Source: Rhizobium sp. SEMIA4064 (GTDB lineage Bacteria > Pseudomonadota > Alphaproteobacteria > Rhizobiales > Rhizobiaceae). Taken from it: a DNA stretch of 64,000 bases. Below, piece by piece: positions 54,057-63,765 of this stretch (the stretch's first letter is position 1; the number at the start of each line of letters is the position of its first letter). Under the pieces are notes generated by a model, which worked only from the letters and a program-made list of their open reading frames with translations, was not told where the DNA came from and did not search any database. The DNA is taken from contig NZ_PYJN01000016.1 in NCBI RefSeq assembly GCF_003025035.1, positions 62,001 to 126,000 on the forward strand, read 5' to 3'. A program made the position numbers and the translations under genes.

Positions 54057-55484
54057 TCAGCCGTTCGCGCCGCTGCCCCACGGGCCGTGATGGATGTCCT
54101 TGCCATCGACGCGGTCAAAACCATGGGCGCCGAAGAAGTCGCGTTGCGCCTGAATGAGGTTCGCAGTGCCGCGAGCTTGGCGGTAGGCGTCGAAATAGGT
54201 CAGCGCCGAAGCCAGAGCCGGAACCGGCAGGCCGGAAGCCGTGGCCGCAGAAACAATGCGGCGCAGCGACGGGATCGATTCCTTGACCATGGCGGCGAAG
54301 GCCGGCGTCACGATGAGGTTGGCGGCATCCGGCGCCTTGGTGAAGGCGCTGGTGATTTCATCGAGGAACTGCGAACGGATGATGCAGCCCGCGCGCCAGA
54401 TCTTGGCGATGACCGGCATCGGCAGCGACCAGTTGAACTCCTTCGAGGCTTCCGCCATCACGGCAAAGCCCTGTGCATAGGCACCGATCTTGGCGGCAAA
54501 GAGTGCCAGCTCCAGATCCTTCAGCAAATCGGGACCAAAGCCGATCGGGAACTTATAATCCGGCGTGCCGAAAATCTCCTGGGCGGCTTCGCGCTGCCCC
54601 TTGATGGCCGACAGGCTACGAGCTGCGACAGCGGCTTCGATAGCGGTTGCCGGGATGCCCATGTTCTGAGCCTCGATGGCAGACCATTTGCCGGTGCCCT
54701 TCTGGCCCGCCTTGTCGAGGATGACGTCGGGCATGGCATTGCCGGTCGCCGGGTCCTTGGCGGCCAGAACCTTCTCGGTGATCTCGATCAGGTAGGAGTT
54801 CAGCCGGCCCTTGTTCCATTCGCCGAAGATGCCACTGATCTCTGCGGCGCTCTTGCCGAGGCCGTCGCGCAGGATGCCGTAGATCTCGGCGATCATCTGC
54901 ATGTCGGCATATTCGATGCCGTTATGGATCGTCTTGACGAAATGACCGGCGCCGTCATTGCCCAGCCAGGCGACGCACGGATCGTCCTTGTACTTCGCGG
55001 CGATCGAAGTCAGCACCTTCTCGACGCGCTTGTAGGATTCTTCCGTGCCGCCGACCATGATCGACGGACCATGACGCGCGCCTTCCTCACCACCCGAAAC
55101 ACCCATGCCGATGAAGGTCAGGCCGGTATCCTTCAGACGGTCGAAGCGCGAAATCGTATCGCGGAAATTGGCGTTGCCAGCGTCGATCATGATGTCGCCC
55201 TTGTCGAGATACGGCTGCAACGCCGCCATCTGCTGGTCGACCGGCTCGCCGGCCTTGATCATGATGATGATCGGCCGCGGCGGACGGATCGCTTCGACGA
55301 ACTCCTCGATCGTCTTGCAGGGAATGATCTTGTCTTTCAGCGCACCGGCGTTCGCATAGAACTCATCCGTCACCTGCGGCGTGCGGTTGAACACCGCGAT
55401 TTTATTGCCCTTTTCGGCAATGTTGAGCGCCAGATTCGATCCCATGACAGCGAGACCGATCAGTCCGATTTCTGCCTTTTCCAC
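54057..55484 (-). CDS. gnd: 6-phosphogluconate dehydrogenase, decarboxylating
   Basis: Oxidative pentose phosphate pathway enzyme giving ribulose 5-phosphate, CO2 and NADPH. The 475-residue product has GLIGLAVMGSNLALN (coenzyme binding), MGVSGGEEGARHGPSIM (substrate binding), catalytic Lys in GHFVKTIHNGIEYADMQ and the C-terminal QRDFFGAHGFDR. The start is GTG 55484 with GGAGGATTGTC upstream. An in-frame extension to 55793 is not family-like and overlaps the divergent gene. Confidence 0.96.
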   Translation of the reverse strand: MEKAEIGLIGLAVMGSNLALNIAEKGNKIAVFNRTPQVTDEFYANAGALKDKIIPCKTIEEFVEAIRPPRPIIIMIKAGEPVDQQMAALQPYLDKGDIMIDAGNANFRDTISRFDRLKDTGLTFIGMGVSGGEEGARHGPSIMVGGTEESYKRVEKVLTSIAAKYKDDPCVAWLGNDGAGHFVKTIHNGIEYADMQMIAEIYGILRDGLGKSAAEISGIFGEWNKGRLNSYLIEITEKVLAAKDPATGNAMPDVILDKAGQKGTGKWSAIEAQNMGIPATAIEAAVAARSLSAIKGQREAAQEIFGTPDYKFPIGFGPDLLKDLELALFAAKIGAYAQGFAVMAEASKEFNWSLPMPVIAKIWRAGCIIRSQFLDEITSAFTKAPDAANLIVTPAFAAMVKESIPSLRRIVSAATASGLPVPALASALTYFDAYRQARGTANLIQAQRDFFGAHGFDRVDGKDIHHGPWGSGANG

Positions 55485-55782
55485 GACAATCCTCCAATGG
55501 GCTGCGTACTGCGCTGCACGGCCTGAACACGGGCAAAGGACGCAATAACACTTTGAAATGACACATAACCCGAAAAAACTGACTCCGATTTTCAGGCTCT
55601 GCGTTAGCCGATGTTGTTGCACTCCGGGCGTGAAACGGCAAGCCTTTGCCGGCCTCGAATCGTCTCCATTGCAGGACCGTGCAAGAATGCCCCAGGATTC
55701 TTCAAGAACCGGCCTTTCCATTGAGCCGGTCCGTGCCCAATTCGGTAATTCACAAAGGACAAATATACAGGAGGAGGTATCC

Positions 55783-56181
55783 ATGTCGACCATGACCGCA
55801 AAGATCGTTCATATCTCCATCGATCGCCCTTGGAAGGAAGTTTACGGCTTTGCCGGCCGTCCGGAAAACATGCCGCTCTGGGCCTCCGGACTCGCATCGG
55901 GTTTGGAGCAGGATGGCGAGGATTGGGTTGCCAAGGGCATTCTCGGCACCGTCCGCGTCAGCTTCGCGCCTCGCAACGAATTCGGCGTCATCGATCATAC
56001 GGTAACAATCGAATCCGGCTTGAAGGTTCAAAACGCGCTCCGCGTCGTGCCGAATGGCGATGGCTGCGAGGTCATGTTCACGCTGCTAAGATTGCCGGGA
56101 ATGACCGACGAGCAATTCACCGCAGACGCAGCGCACATCGAGAAGGACCTTGGCACGTTGAAGTCCCTGATGGAGCGATAG
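55783..56181 (+). CDS. small SRPBCC (START-like) domain protein
   Basis: A 132-residue protein of the SRPBCC helix-grip fold, beginning MSTMTAKIVHISIDRPWKEV with PWASGL-like and VDHTVTIESG-like segments. It resembles polyketide cyclase-like family members with a hydrophobic cavity. Ligand unknown. GGAGGAGGTATCC precedes ATG 55783, a very strong site. It is divergent from gnd, with 298 bases between the two starts. Confidence 0.78.
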   Translation: MSTMTAKIVHISIDRPWKEVYGFAGRPENMPLWASGLASGLEQDGEDWVAKGILGTVRVSFAPRNEFGVIDHTVTIESGLKVQNALRVVPNGDGCEVMFTLLRLPGMTDEQFTADAAHIEKDLGTLKSLMER

Positions 56182-56242
56182 ACGGCTCGGTCCTTTAGCA
56201 ACTTCGGTACGAAAACTGCTTCGAACCTTACCTGGATTTGCT

Positions 56243-56860
56243 CTAAATCGAGCGCAGCGTCCAATCGACGAGTTCGGCCGTCACGCCGGCAAAGGCCGTG
56301 TCGAGCCCTCGAACGAAATCCGGATTGCTGCCGCCGCTGACCGGCACGACCTTGCGAAAGACATTCTGCGCCTTGACCGTGCCCGAGCGGTCGTTGAGAA
56401 TCTTAACCGAGATTTCGACAGCAGCCGATTTCTGGCCCGCCGCCGTATCGATCTCAAAGGACCTGATATCCGTGACGATCTGATAGTCGATCGCCAGCCC
56501 CTGCCCCGGCACGCCGACGCCGCCGAGCTTGCCGGTGTTTTCGAAGGCTTCGACCAGCTTCGACTGCACTATCCGGCTCAGCTTGTCGCTCCACTGCGAC
56601 TTGCCGAGATACTGAATCTCCCGGGGCGAAACGCGGATCACGATCTGATTGCTGTCGAGCGGCTGCAGCGCGGTCGGCAGCGGGATCAGAATCTGCCGGC
56701 GCTTCATCGACGGGCCGCTCGCCTTGACCGCGGCCGTGAGATCATACGTGTCATTGACGGCGGCTGAACCGCAACCGCTAAGTAAAGCTGCAAGCAGCGG
56801 CAGAACGATCGCTGCCTTTCGATTCACTTGAAAACGCTCACCCGAAACGCAACCAACCAT
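56243..56860 (-). CDS. Mla/Pqi-associated lipoprotein (ABC-type transport auxiliary, PqiC/DUF330-like)
   Basis: Outer-membrane-facing lipoprotein of the lipid transport operon. The lipobox LLSGC follows a hydrophobic run (IVLPLLAALLSGC), and the mature 175-residue region has TYDLTAAVKAS, RILIPLP-like and VDYQIVTDIRSFEID features of the auxiliary lipoprotein family. Start is unsure: ATG 56899 is coupled to the mlaD stop (TAATG) but gives a long leader, ATG 56860 has ATAGG upstream, and GTG 56824 would give the shortest signal. I use 56860. Confidence 0.82.
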   Translation of the reverse strand: MVGCVSGERFQVNRKAAIVLPLLAALLSGCGSAAVNDTYDLTAAVKASGPSMKRRQILIPLPTALQPLDSNQIVIRVSPREIQYLGKSQWSDKLSRIVQSKLVEAFENTGKLGGVGVPGQGLAIDYQIVTDIRSFEIDTAAGQKSAAVEISVKILNDRSGTVKAQNVFRKVVPVSGGSNPDFVRGLDTAFAGVTAELVDWTLRSI

Positions 56861-56898
56861 AGTCAGCCTATCCCTTGCAGCCCAAAAATTGCTTTTCA

Positions 56899-58269
56899 TT
56901 AACGCCTCGCCCGGCCGTCATATTGCTTGACGGTATCGCCGCCGAAAATCAGGCGCTGCGGATTGCGGTCGAAGTTAGTGATTGTATTGTTAAGGTTATT
57001 AACCGTGCCTCGCATATCGTTGACGAGAGACTGCACGTCGCGCAGGCCGCCGCTCGAGAACTTCTGCAGGTTGTCGGCGATCGGCCCGATCCGGGCGTTG
57101 AGATTGTCCGCCATCGTCTTGAAGGATTGGAGCGTGTCCCTTGCCTCCGCAAACAGCGACTTCGTATCGCCGGAGCCGAGCAGCGAGTCGACCTTGGTGA
57201 GAATGCCGTCGACCTTGTTGGAGGCGGAATTCAGCTTGTTGGAAATATCCTTGCCATTGGCAATCGTCTGATCGATATCCTGCTGATGAGCCGCAACCGA
57301 ATTGGCAACATCGCGGATAGATATCACGGCCTTTCTGGCGTCCTTGGTCACCTCGGCGATATCGTCCATCGAACCCTTCACCTTGTTGGGATCGATCTGC
57401 GCTATGATCGCATCGACGCGGTCCAGGGTCTTTTGTGCATTCTCGCCGAAGGTCGTATAGGTATCGGCGGTCTTCTTGAAGGATGCGATCGTCCCCTTCA
57501 GATCGGTCGTCGCGTCAGCCACATTGGCGGTGATCTTGTCGGCATTGTTGACGACGTCATTGATCTTGTTCGCATCGACGGCGCGCACCAGCTTCTCGAT
57601 CGCATCCAGCGTCGATTCGACACGAGGCGATACGCTCTTGATGGTATCGGAGAGCTGTCCGACGCTGGCGAGGAACTTGTCGATATTGTCGGAATTGTCA
57701 GCCAGCGCCTTTGAGAACTTCTGCGCGTTGCGCACCGTATCGGTCAGCGGCCCTCGGGAGTCGGAGATGAAGCCCTGGACGTCGCCAATTGTGTCGTTGG
57801 CGCGGTTCAGGATCTTGTCGGCGGTAGCAAGCAGGTTTGTCACGCTCGACTGGTCGGCGAGCAATACTGCCCGCTTACCGGTTTCGATCGACCGCTTGAG
57901 GATGTTCTCGTCGCCATTGCGACCGCCGGAAAGCTCGATATAGGCCGCACCCGTCAGGCCCTGGATTTCCAGAATGGCCTTGGTGGACGTATAGACCGGC
58001 GCGTCGGCGCGCACTTCGGTAAAGGCCAGCGAATAGTTCGGATCATCGGCATCGATCGAAAGCCCCTGCACGGAGCCGACCTGAATGCCATTGAAGCGGA
58101 CGGGCGAGCCGACGCTGAGGCCGTTTGCCGAACCAGGAATGCGAACGACCAGCTCGGCCATCGGACCGCCGCGGCCATATTCCGCCATCCAATAGACAAA
58201 GCCGAAGGCGGCTGCGATGACCAGCAGCGTGAAGAACCCGACGATCGTGTAGTTGGCTTTGGTTTCCAT
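56899..58269 (-). CDS. mlaD: MlaD/MCE-domain protein with long helical tail
   Basis: Inner-membrane-anchored MCE protein of a phospholipid ABC transporter. The 456-residue product has one N-terminal transmembrane helix (about 9-28, TIVGFFTLLVIAAAFGFVYW), an MCE domain (about 38-115; GLSVGSPVRFNGIQVG), then about 300 residues of mainly helical, Asn/Asp/Thr-rich sequence. E. coli MlaD has only about 180 residues, so this is the elongated form. ATG 58269 starts eight bases after the mlaF stop. Confidence 0.92.
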   Translation of the reverse strand: METKANYTIVGFFTLLVIAAAFGFVYWMAEYGRGGPMAELVVRIPGSANGLSVGSPVRFNGIQVGSVQGLSIDADDPNYSLAFTEVRADAPVYTSTKAILEIQGLTGAAYIELSGGRNGDENILKRSIETGKRAVLLADQSSVTNLLATADKILNRANDTIGDVQGFISDSRGPLTDTVRNAQKFSKALADNSDNIDKFLASVGQLSDTIKSVSPRVESTLDAIEKLVRAVDANKINDVVNNADKITANVADATTDLKGTIASFKKTADTYTTFGENAQKTLDRVDAIIAQIDPNKVKGSMDDIAEVTKDARKAVISIRDVANSVAAHQQDIDQTIANGKDISNKLNSASNKVDGILTKVDSLLGSGDTKSLFAEARDTLQSFKTMADNLNARIGPIADNLQKFSSGGLRDVQSLVNDMRGTVNNLNNTITNFDRNPQRLIFGGDTVKQYDGRARR

Positions 58270-58277
58270 TGTTCCAG

Positions 58278-59141
58278 TTACTTCTTGCGGCTGTTGGCGC
58301 CAGCGCCATTGTCGTCGTTGCGATTCCCTATGTCCTCCCGCGGCACGATTGATCGCGCACGTTTGCCCCGGAAATAGGACTGCACCCAAGGGTCGTCGCA
58401 GGCCAGCATGTCTTCAACCGTTCCCTCCACCAATACCCGCTTCTGTCCGAGAACGGCGATACGGTCGCAAACGGAAAACAGGCTGTCGAGGTCGTGAGTC
58501 ACCATATAGACCGTCAGGCCGAGCGTGTCGCGCAACTTGGCGATCAGCTCGTCGAATTCCGCTGCACCGATCGGATCAAGGCCGGATGTCGGCTCGTCCA
58601 GGAAAACGAGATCTGGGTCGAGGGCCAGGGCCCTGGCAAGGGCGGCGCGTTTGATCATGCCGCCGGAAAGCTCGGACGGATATTTATCGGCAGCATCGGC
58701 GGCCAGGCCAACCATGCGGATCTTCAGATGTGCCAGCTCGTCCATCAGGGCCTGCGGCAGATCGAGATATTCCCGCATCGGTACCTGGATGTTCTCCTTC
58801 ACCGTCAGCGAGGAAAACAGCGCGCCCTGCTGGAACAGCACGCCCAGGCGCATATCCAGCCTGTTGCGCTCCGGCTCCGAGAGCTTGTCATAGTCTTCGC
58901 CGAGGATCTCGATCTTGCCGGAACGGCGCGGCAGCAACCGCAGCACTGTGCGCAGCAGCACCGACTTACCTGCGCCGGAAGCGCCGACGAAACCCAGGAT
59001 TTCGCCGCGATAGATATTGAGGTTCAACTTGTCGAGCACTACTTTCGATCCGAAAGCGACGGTCACGTCCTGCGCGGAGAGTACGATATCTCTGCCCTGC
59101 TCATCCTTGTCCAACGGGATTTCCGAGTGAAGCGCGCTCAT
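58278..59141 (-). CDS. mlaF: phospholipid ABC transporter ATP-binding protein MlaF
   Basis: ATPase of the Mla system, 287 residues. Walker A is GASGAGKS, signature LSGGMIKRAALARAL, Walker B LVFLDEPTSGLDPIGAAEFD, H-loop VTHDLDS. The LSGGM signature and GLDPIGA are typical of MlaF/Ttg2A. The C-terminal extension (about 255-287) is basic and disordered. It is spaced 12 bases from mlaE upstream. Confidence 0.94.
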   Translation of the reverse strand: MSALHSEIPLDKDEQGRDIVLSAQDVTVAFGSKVVLDKLNLNIYRGEILGFVGASGAGKSVLLRTVLRLLPRRSGKIEILGEDYDKLSEPERNRLDMRLGVLFQQGALFSSLTVKENIQVPMREYLDLPQALMDELAHLKIRMVGLAADAADKYPSELSGGMIKRAALARALALDPDLVFLDEPTSGLDPIGAAEFDELIAKLRDTLGLTVYMVTHDLDSLFSVCDRIAVLGQKRVLVEGTVEDMLACDDPWVQSYFRGKRARSIVPREDIGNRNDDNGAGANSRKK

Positions 59142-59153
59142 CCTTGCCGGCCC

Positions 59154-60314
59154 TCAGAAATCGATCGCTGCGTAGAACATCGCAAACAGCCCGTCCATCA
59201 GGATCACCACGAAAATCGATTTCACAACGGACTGCGTCACATGCTGGCCAAGCGATTCGGCGCTGCCACCCACCTTCAGCCCTTCGACCGCAGCAACGAT
59301 GCCAATGACCAGCGCCATGAACGGCGCCTTGATCATGCCCGAGATGACGGTGGAGAGACTGATCGCCTCGTGCAGGCGCGAAACGAAAGTGGCGAAGGTG
59401 ATGCCGGAATAGGCCCAGGCGACCACAGCCGCGCCGCCAAGCGAGGCGAAATTGGCAAGGATGGTCAACAGCGGCAACGCGACGGTCAATGCCACCAGCC
59501 GGGGGAAGATCAGAACGCCGACCGGGTTCAGACCCATGACCTTCAGGGCGTCGACCTCTTCGCGCATCTTCATCGAGCCGATTTCGGCAGTAATGGCGCT
59601 GCCTGAACGGCCGGCGATCATGATGGCGGTCAGCAGCACGCCGATTTCGCGCAATTGCAGGATACCGACGAGATCGACGACGAAGATTTCGGCGCCGAAA
59701 TAGCGAAGCTGGAATGCGCCTTGCTGCGCGATGATCGCACCGATCAGAAAGGACATCAGCAGGATGATCGGCACGGCGCGCACCGCCATATGGTCGATCT
59801 GATTGACGATCGAAGCCGGCGAAACACCGCTGCCGCGCCCGAACTTGAGCTGCGCGCCGCGCACCGCCGAACCGAGTATGTACATGGCCGCGACGAGATT
59901 GCCCCATATCTCGTAAACGCTTTCGCCGATCGGTGCGAAAATCCGTTCCGCGAGCGATTTCTTTGGCTTGGGCTCCGCCGCCTCCTGGTTCGGGTCTTCG
60001 GTAAAGGCGGTAAGCAGCTCATCGATATGGGGATTGGAGCCGTCGATGCTGACCGTAACGCCGTGCGCTTCCTGGCTCTCCCTCAGGCGACGGATCAGCA
60101 GCGCCCCCGCGGTGTCGACATCGGAGAGATCAGAGAGATCGATCACCACATGATCGCCGCCATGCTGTTTCGTAAGCTGATCGATCTGCCGCAACACGCC
60201 GTGCACATTGGCACTACGCCAATTGCCTTCCAGCCGATAGCGATGCCCGTTGCCATCAGGCTCGTCATCGATCCTCGGTGCATCGGGGCTTTGTTCGGCT
60301 GCTTTCAAACTCAT
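59154..60314 (-). CDS. mlaE: MlaE-type permease with fused N-terminal STAS domain
   Basis: Inner-membrane permease of the phospholipid ABC transporter, 386 residues. Residues about 25-110 form a STAS domain (VIDLSDLSDVDTAGALLIRRL), corresponding to a separate MlaB in E. coli. The rest is the MlaE domain with its conserved coupling segment (GRSGSAITAEIGSMKMREEVDAL). First gene of the mlaE-mlaF-mlaD-lipoprotein operon. Confidence 0.93.
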   Translation of the reverse strand: MSLKAAEQSPDAPRIDDEPDGNGHRYRLEGNWRSANVHGVLRQIDQLTKQHGGDHVVIDLSDLSDVDTAGALLIRRLRESQEAHGVTVSIDGSNPHIDELLTAFTEDPNQEAAEPKPKKSLAERIFAPIGESVYEIWGNLVAAMYILGSAVRGAQLKFGRGSGVSPASIVNQIDHMAVRAVPIILLMSFLIGAIIAQQGAFQLRYFGAEIFVVDLVGILQLREIGVLLTAIMIAGRSGSAITAEIGSMKMREEVDALKVMGLNPVGVLIFPRLVALTVALPLLTILANFASLGGAAVVAWAYSGITFATFVSRLHEAISLSTVISGMIKAPFMALVIGIVAAVEGLKVGGSAESLGQHVTQSVVKSIFVVILMDGLFAMFYAAIDF

Positions 60315-60468
60315 GCGTCTTTCAGATCTTGCGTCACAATCGCCGACTCAGGAATCCCAGCTCGACGGTAATGGTTAATATCCGAGTGCATAGGCGATTT
60401 CCATGCCGCGCCGATGTCAAAATATGCCATAGCATTTTGATATCCAAATGAATTCGTTTTGCCCGCCT

Positions 60469-61689
60469 TCAGGAGGCCTCGCCCGCCCTTTCGCCAAACC
60501 CGGAACTGTGGGGCTGAAGATTGCGGGCAAGCACCACCATGGCGAGGCCGAAAGCTGCAACACCGGCCATGACATAATAGCTGGAAACACCGAGCCACGC
60601 GTAGAGATAGCCGGAAGCAAGCGTCATAAGCCCGAGAAACATGCCGTTATAAAAGAAATAAGAGCCCTGGGCGGAAGCCTCCTGGGCTTCCTGCACCGAG
60701 GCGACGATACGGCGCTGAATGCCGGTATGGACGCAGGCATAGGTGCAGGAATGAAAGCACTGCAGCACGAAATAGCCGATGAAACCGAAGTTGATCGGAA
60801 ACAATATCCAGCGCAGGACACACATGCTTGAGCCGAAGAAAATCAGCGTCCAGGCGCTGAAACGACGGCTCAGCATCTTCGACATGAAGAAGACCATGAC
60901 CTCCGCCGCGACCCCTATGCTCCAGAGGACGGCGATCTGCGTGCCGGAAAAACCGAGCGTCCGCCAATAGATCGACGCGAAGGTATACAGCACGGCATGG
61001 CTGGACTGCTGCACCGACACACCGATCATGGTGATCAACAACTGCGGTGAGCGCAGCCCGCCGCCGGTCGGCGCCTGCAGGTTGATCGGCTGATTGCGCC
61101 GGCGTGTCGGTCCAATGCGCGGACAGAAGAAGGCCATCACCGTCGTCAGGAAAAAGCCGCCGACCATGCTGGGCAGAACCATGCTGCCACCCCATTTCTG
61201 GATCATCTGACCGCCGATAAGGGTCGAGAAGATGAAAGCAATCGATCCCCATACGCGCATCGAGCCATAATCGAAACGCCAGCGCCGCACGCCGGAAATG
61301 GCGATCGATTCCACGACGGGTAAGTAAGGCGCGTATGTCGCCCCCTGAATGCCGTAGACCAGCAGAACCGGCCAGAAATCGCTTGTCCAGTAAAGCGCGA
61401 TCGCCGTCAGCAGCGACAGTGCGCCCGACCAGAACAACACATTCGCACGTTCCTCGACGCGATCGGCCAGGATGCCGACAATGGGCACGACAAGAACGCG
61501 AACCACCATCGGTACAGCGAGGATGAGACCGATCTCGCGGTCACCGAAATTCAGTCCCGCCAGCCAGACGGGGAAAAACGGCAAGGCGATCCCGTTGACG
61601 AGCAACGGAGCACAATAGGACAAGGCGGTGCGCAAACGAAAATGCGGAGGAGCGCCCTCGCCCTGGAGAGATTTTGTCGCGGGAATCAT
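60469..61689 (-). CDS. MFS transporter, HcaT/LacY-like
   Basis: A 406-residue twelve-helix transporter of the MFS_1-like/phenylpropionate permease group. It begins with a soluble 25 residues, then FRLRTALSYCAPLLVNGIAL. The A-like motif ILADRVEER and RRWRFDYGSMRVWGSIAF in the middle are typical of HcaT-like permeases. Substrate is unknown. ATG 61689 (MIPATKSLQ) has AGGT at spacing six and is preferred to GTG 61725. It is on the same strand as mlaE, 155 bases before the mlaE start. Confidence 0.85.
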   Translation of the reverse strand: MIPATKSLQGEGAPPHFRLRTALSYCAPLLVNGIALPFFPVWLAGLNFGDREIGLILAVPMVVRVLVVPIVGILADRVEERANVLFWSGALSLLTAIALYWTSDFWPVLLVYGIQGATYAPYLPVVESIAISGVRRWRFDYGSMRVWGSIAFIFSTLIGGQMIQKWGGSMVLPSMVGGFFLTTVMAFFCPRIGPTRRRNQPINLQAPTGGGLRSPQLLITMIGVSVQQSSHAVLYTFASIYWRTLGFSGTQIAVLWSIGVAAEVMVFFMSKMLSRRFSAWTLIFFGSSMCVLRWILFPINFGFIGYFVLQCFHSCTYACVHTGIQRRIVASVQEAQEASAQGSYFFYNGMFLGLMTLASGYLYAWLGVSSYYVMAGVAAFGLAMVVLARNLQPHSSGFGERAGEAS

Positions 61690-61854
61690 GACAGACCTGA
61701 AGGGAAACTGATTGCTCCCTATCACTCCATCGTGAATACGACTATGGCGAGAAATAGCCCGATCGAAACGTTTCAGGGAAAATATGAGGCTGCAATCAGA
61801 TAACGACGATCAAAAAATGTGACGGCGCGTTATCGGATGCGTGAGCGGCGCATA

Positions 61855-62673
61855 TTATGCCGCCCGCACCCCAAGGGTTTCCGACAGATCCTCGATGGCG
61901 GCGCCGACCGGCTGTACCTCGGTGATCGTCTGCCAGGTGATCAGCTCGAAAGTGCCGTCTTCATGCTCGGCGATCGCCGTGCAGCTTTCGACCCAGTCGC
62001 CGGTGTTGATATACCGGATGCCATCGAAATCCTCGATGATGGCGTGATGGATGTGGCCGCAGATGACGCCGTCGGCATCGTTGCGCTTGGCCTCTTCGAC
62101 CACAACGCGCTGGAACTCGCCGATGAAGTTGACCGCATGCTTGACCTGAAGCTTCGCCCAGGCCGAGAACGACCAATAGGGCATGTTCAGGCGGCGGCGA
62201 ACCGCGGCGAGGCCGACATTGATGAGGATCGCCATATCGTAAGCCCAATCGCCGAGATAGGCGAGCAGACGCGCGTTGCGGACGACGACGTCGAATTCGT
62301 CGCCGTGCAGGACGAGGTATTTCTTGCCGTCAGCGGTCTCGTGGATCGCCCGCTGCGCCACTTCGATGCCGCCGAAATGCATGCCGGGGAAATCGCGCAG
62401 GAATTCGTCGTGATTGCCGGGGATATAGACGATGCGGGTGCCCTTGCGCGCTTTACGCAGCAGCTTCTGCACCACGTCGTTGCAATCCTGCGGCCAGTAC
62501 CAGGTGCGCTTCAGCCGCCAGCCGTCGACGATGTCGCCGACAAGAAAGATGGTGTCCGCTTCGTGATGGCGCAGAAAATCGATCAGATAGTCCGCCTTGG
62601 CTGCTTTCGAGCCGAGGTGCACGTCAGAAATGAATAGCGTTCGAAACCGCCTGACATTCATGTTTTCATTCAC
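61855..62673 (-). CDS. LpxH-like metallophosphoesterase (UDP-2,3-diacylglucosamine diphosphatase family)
   Basis: A 272-residue calcineurin-like phosphoesterase. The metal-site motifs are ISDVHLGS, VGDIVDGWRLKR, GNHDEFLRDFP, HGDEFD and GHIHHA. The family includes LpxH-type enzymes of lipid A synthesis, but alphaproteobacteria use LpxI for that step, so the real substrate is uncertain. Start ATG 62673 or 62661 (MNVRRFRTL). Confidence 0.87.
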   Translation of the reverse strand: MNENMNVRRFRTLFISDVHLGSKAAKADYLIDFLRHHEADTIFLVGDIVDGWRLKRTWYWPQDCNDVVQKLLRKARKGTRIVYIPGNHDEFLRDFPGMHFGGIEVAQRAIHETADGKKYLVLHGDEFDVVVRNARLLAYLGDWAYDMAILINVGLAAVRRRLNMPYWSFSAWAKLQVKHAVNFIGEFQRVVVEEAKRNDADGVICGHIHHAIIEDFDGIRYINTGDWVESCTAIAEHEDGTFELITWQTITEVQPVGAAIEDLSETLGVRAA

Positions 62674-62773
62674 GAACTCTATGTCCGTGCCCTATCCTAC
62701 GTTGGCTATTCCAAAACCAGACTCGTGTTTCAGGATGATGACAAATCCTGTGCGATAGGACTATCGCGCAAGA

Positions 62774-63529
62774 TCAGCCGCGCTTTGCAGCTATGGCGAG
62801 ATCTGGGCGATCGGTTGTGAAACTTGCGACACCGAGGCGAAACATCGCCTTTGCTGCCTCGCTGGTGTGAGCCGCCCAGCCGTGCACCGTCACGCCGTTT
62901 TTCCGAAAGAACTCCGTTACTTCGGCATCGATGGACTCGGCCCGCAAGGCAATCTCGCGGACGCCAAACCGGCCGAGTGCGGCAATGACGCCTCTCCAGC
63001 CGATTTGCGCGACCATCAAGGGCGAACAGAGAAAGATAAGGCCCAGAAGTTCGCCGGCATTCAGGCCACGCTCCTCCAGCGCGACGCTGAAAACCTCCAG
63101 GCGCGGGAGCGCGAAACTGGTCACCATTGTCCGCTGCAGCATGTCGGTCGCCAACAGCTCGTCCGCAATACGGCCTTCCATGCCTTCATAGGGTTTTCCG
63201 TCCGGCCTCGCCTTGATCTCCAAGCGAAGGTCGACCGCGGACGGCCCGAAGATATCGATGGTCTGGGCAAGTGTCGGAATGGTCTCGCCGCCACTGCCGA
63301 TGACGATATGGCGCATCAGTTCGTCATAGCTGAAATCGGCGATCGCGCCCTTGCCATCCGTCATGCGGTCGATCAACGCGTCGTGATGGATGACAAGCTT
63401 GTTGTCACGCGTCTGGTGCACATCGAATTCGACGAGATCGACATCGAGCTTGGCGGTTTCGGAAAAGGCGAGCCGGGTGTTTTCAGGCCACAGATGCGTA
63501 CCGCCGCGGTGGGAAGCGATGAGGGTCAT
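62774..63529 (-). CDS. glycerophosphodiester phosphodiesterase
   Basis: Hydrolyses glycerophosphodiesters to glycerol 3-phosphate and alcohol. The 251-residue TIM barrel has HRGGTHLWPENT (catalytic His and metal Glu), VEFDVHQTRDNKLVIHHD and DLRLEIKA as expected for GDPD. ATG 63529 has GGAGGAACGCTC upstream; the longer in-frame reading to 63784 overlaps the malic enzyme start and is rejected. No signal peptide. Confidence 0.92.
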   Translation of the reverse strand: MTLIASHRGGTHLWPENTRLAFSETAKLDVDLVEFDVHQTRDNKLVIHHDALIDRMTDGKGAIADFSYDELMRHIVIGSGGETIPTLAQTIDIFGPSAVDLRLEIKARPDGKPYEGMEGRIADELLATDMLQRTMVTSFALPRLEVFSVALEERGLNAGELLGLIFLCSPLMVAQIGWRGVIAALGRFGVREIALRAESIDAEVTEFFRKNGVTVHGWAAHTSEAAKAMFRLGVASFTTDRPDLAIAAKRG

Positions 63530-63765
63530 GAGCGTTCCTCCGTTTTTGCCCTCATAGGCCAGCGCCGTGACCCCCATGTGACGCATTTTCGCCCTTCGCT
63601 TACCATCGGGTCCGGAAGTCAGCGTTTGCGGACCGGAAAAACAATTCTGAAAACGACGCGACAAAAAACCTTCTGTCCGCGTCAATTGCATACTGTGCAC
63701 CCTGGGTGATTGATGTATGCAGGGGGAATCAAACGCGAGCGCGCAAGCAGGAATGGAGGAGCGTA

